From the NCBI GenBank assembly GCA_019973155.2, contig BPQB01000009.1, positions 558,001-622,000 of the forward strand: a stretch of 64,000 nucleotides of DNA, read 5' to 3'. Below the pieces are notes generated by a model. It was not told the DNA's origin and did not search any database. It worked only from the letters and a program-made list of their open reading frames with translations. Source of the DNA: Phanerochaete sordida. Its lineage: Eukaryota > Basidiomycota > Agaricomycetes > Polyporales > Phanerochaetaceae. The first letter of the stretch is position 1, and each line of letters starts with the position of its first letter. Below, one piece after another: positions 63,348-64,000 of the stretch. Made by a program: the position numbers and the translations under genes.

Positions 63348-64000
63348 TCATCCCCAGAGGTGTGCCGCCTCAGAGCCGACGCCGAAGTAGCGGTCGCCCT
63401 TGACTTCGTAGCTGTCGATGATGTGCCAGATCGCGTCCAGCTCCTCCTTCGTCAGCTTCGTATCGGCCGAGTGCGCGTTCTCAGCCGTGCGCTTTGCGTT
63501 CCTATGAAAAACAAAAGCACTATCAGCAAACACACTCAGTCTTCGAAACGACGCCACTCACGAGGAACCAGGGAGCGGGATGACCTTGTCTCCGAGCGAG
63601 GCAACAAAGGCGATGCAGAGCCGCGCGGGCGTCACGCCCTTGGCCTCCGCGATCTCCTTCAGCTTGTCGACGAGCGCGAGGTTGTGCTGGAAATATTCGG
63701 GGTTGCGGAAGCGCACGAAGTTGCGGCGCATGTCGCCCTCGGGGATGTCCTCAGGCTTCTTGAGCTCGCCAGTGAGGAAGCCACGCCCGAGCGGCCTGCG
63801 CGCACGTCAACGCCCCCACTCACAAAACAAAAAGGCAACAACGTACGCGTACGCGACGACGGCGATGCCGAGCTCCTCGGCGGTCTTGAGCACATTCTTC
63901 GTCTCGGGCTCCATCGACCACGCGTTGACCTCGATCTCGACGGCCGCGATCGGGTGCACGGCGTTGCCCTTGCGCAGCGACGCCGCGCTGCACTCGGACA
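63348..64000 (-). CDS. Aldo/keto reductase (partial, C-terminal part)
   Basis: An NADPH-dependent oxidoreductase of the AKR family, close to the fungal YakC/pyridoxal reductase type. The gene runs off the right edge, so the N-terminus and the catalytic Tyr are outside. The visible exons give VEIEVNAWSMEPETKNVL, AEELGIAVVAYAPLGRGFLT, GDMRRNFVRFRNPEYFQHN, EIAEAKGVTPARLCIAFVAS and GDKVIPLPGSS, then a final exon with NAKRTAENAHSADTKLT ending GVGSEAAHLWG at the stop at 63348. The YxPLGRGFLTG and IPxPGSSxxxRxxEN motifs bind NADPH and are intact. Confidence 0.88.

Overview
The window is nuclear DNA from a filamentous basidiomycete, most likely a wood-decay-type agaricomycete. The signs are GC-rich coding sequence, many introns of about 48-70 bp with GTRNGT donors, the agaricomycete-restricted DUF6533 and DUF6534 membrane families, a DUF3605 protein and a basidiomycete fucosyltransferase-fold protein. 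All genes were read by joining exons by eye. Reading frames and conserved motifs are reliable, but exact splice sites are predictions. No plasmid, phage, CRISPR or transposon was recognised.

Layout. 0.6-4.7 kb: a DUF6533 membrane protein and a type II membrane O-fucosyltransferase-fold protein. 5.5-7.4 kb: MOB2 (+) and ADF/cofilin (-), convergent. 9.1-12.4 kb: a striking secreted protein built almost wholly from Gly-Thr and Gly-Asp-Gly-Thr repeats, encoded by about 14 exons that all join in phase 1, with gene-poor DNA on both sides. 15.0-19.0 kb: an intron-containing tRNA-Lys, a mitochondrial-type membrane protein and a DCAF4-like WD40 protein. 19.3-25.2 kb: a divergent homeodomain protein, a SAC3/GANP-like protein, a DUF3605 protein and RanGAP (Rna1). 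25.5-30.2 kb: a Rad60/Esc2-type SUMO-like protein and a GCFC-domain splicing factor, divergent.

30.6-46.7 kb is a single 16-kb midasin (Rea1/Mdn1) gene. After it come a ketopantoate reductase (46.8-48.2), a DUF6534 membrane protein (48.5-50.6), a small basic conserved protein (51.4-51.7), a single-pass surface protein (52.3-54.0), the branched-chain 2-oxoacid dehydrogenase E1 alpha subunit and the mRNA 5'-triphosphatase Cet1 (divergent, 55.0-58.1), a GH53 endo-galactanase (58.6-59.9), a fumarate reductase/TcuA-like flavoprotein (60.6-62.2), a second, divergent cofilin (62.6-63.2) and a partial aldo/keto reductase.

Most genes are housekeeping: ribosome assembly, capping, splicing, Ran cycle, actin and NDR-kinase polarity. 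They do not form a metabolic cluster. The strongest novelty candidates are the modular GDGT-repeat gene and the cofilin paralogue pair, which share all three intron positions including a first exon consisting only of the start codon.
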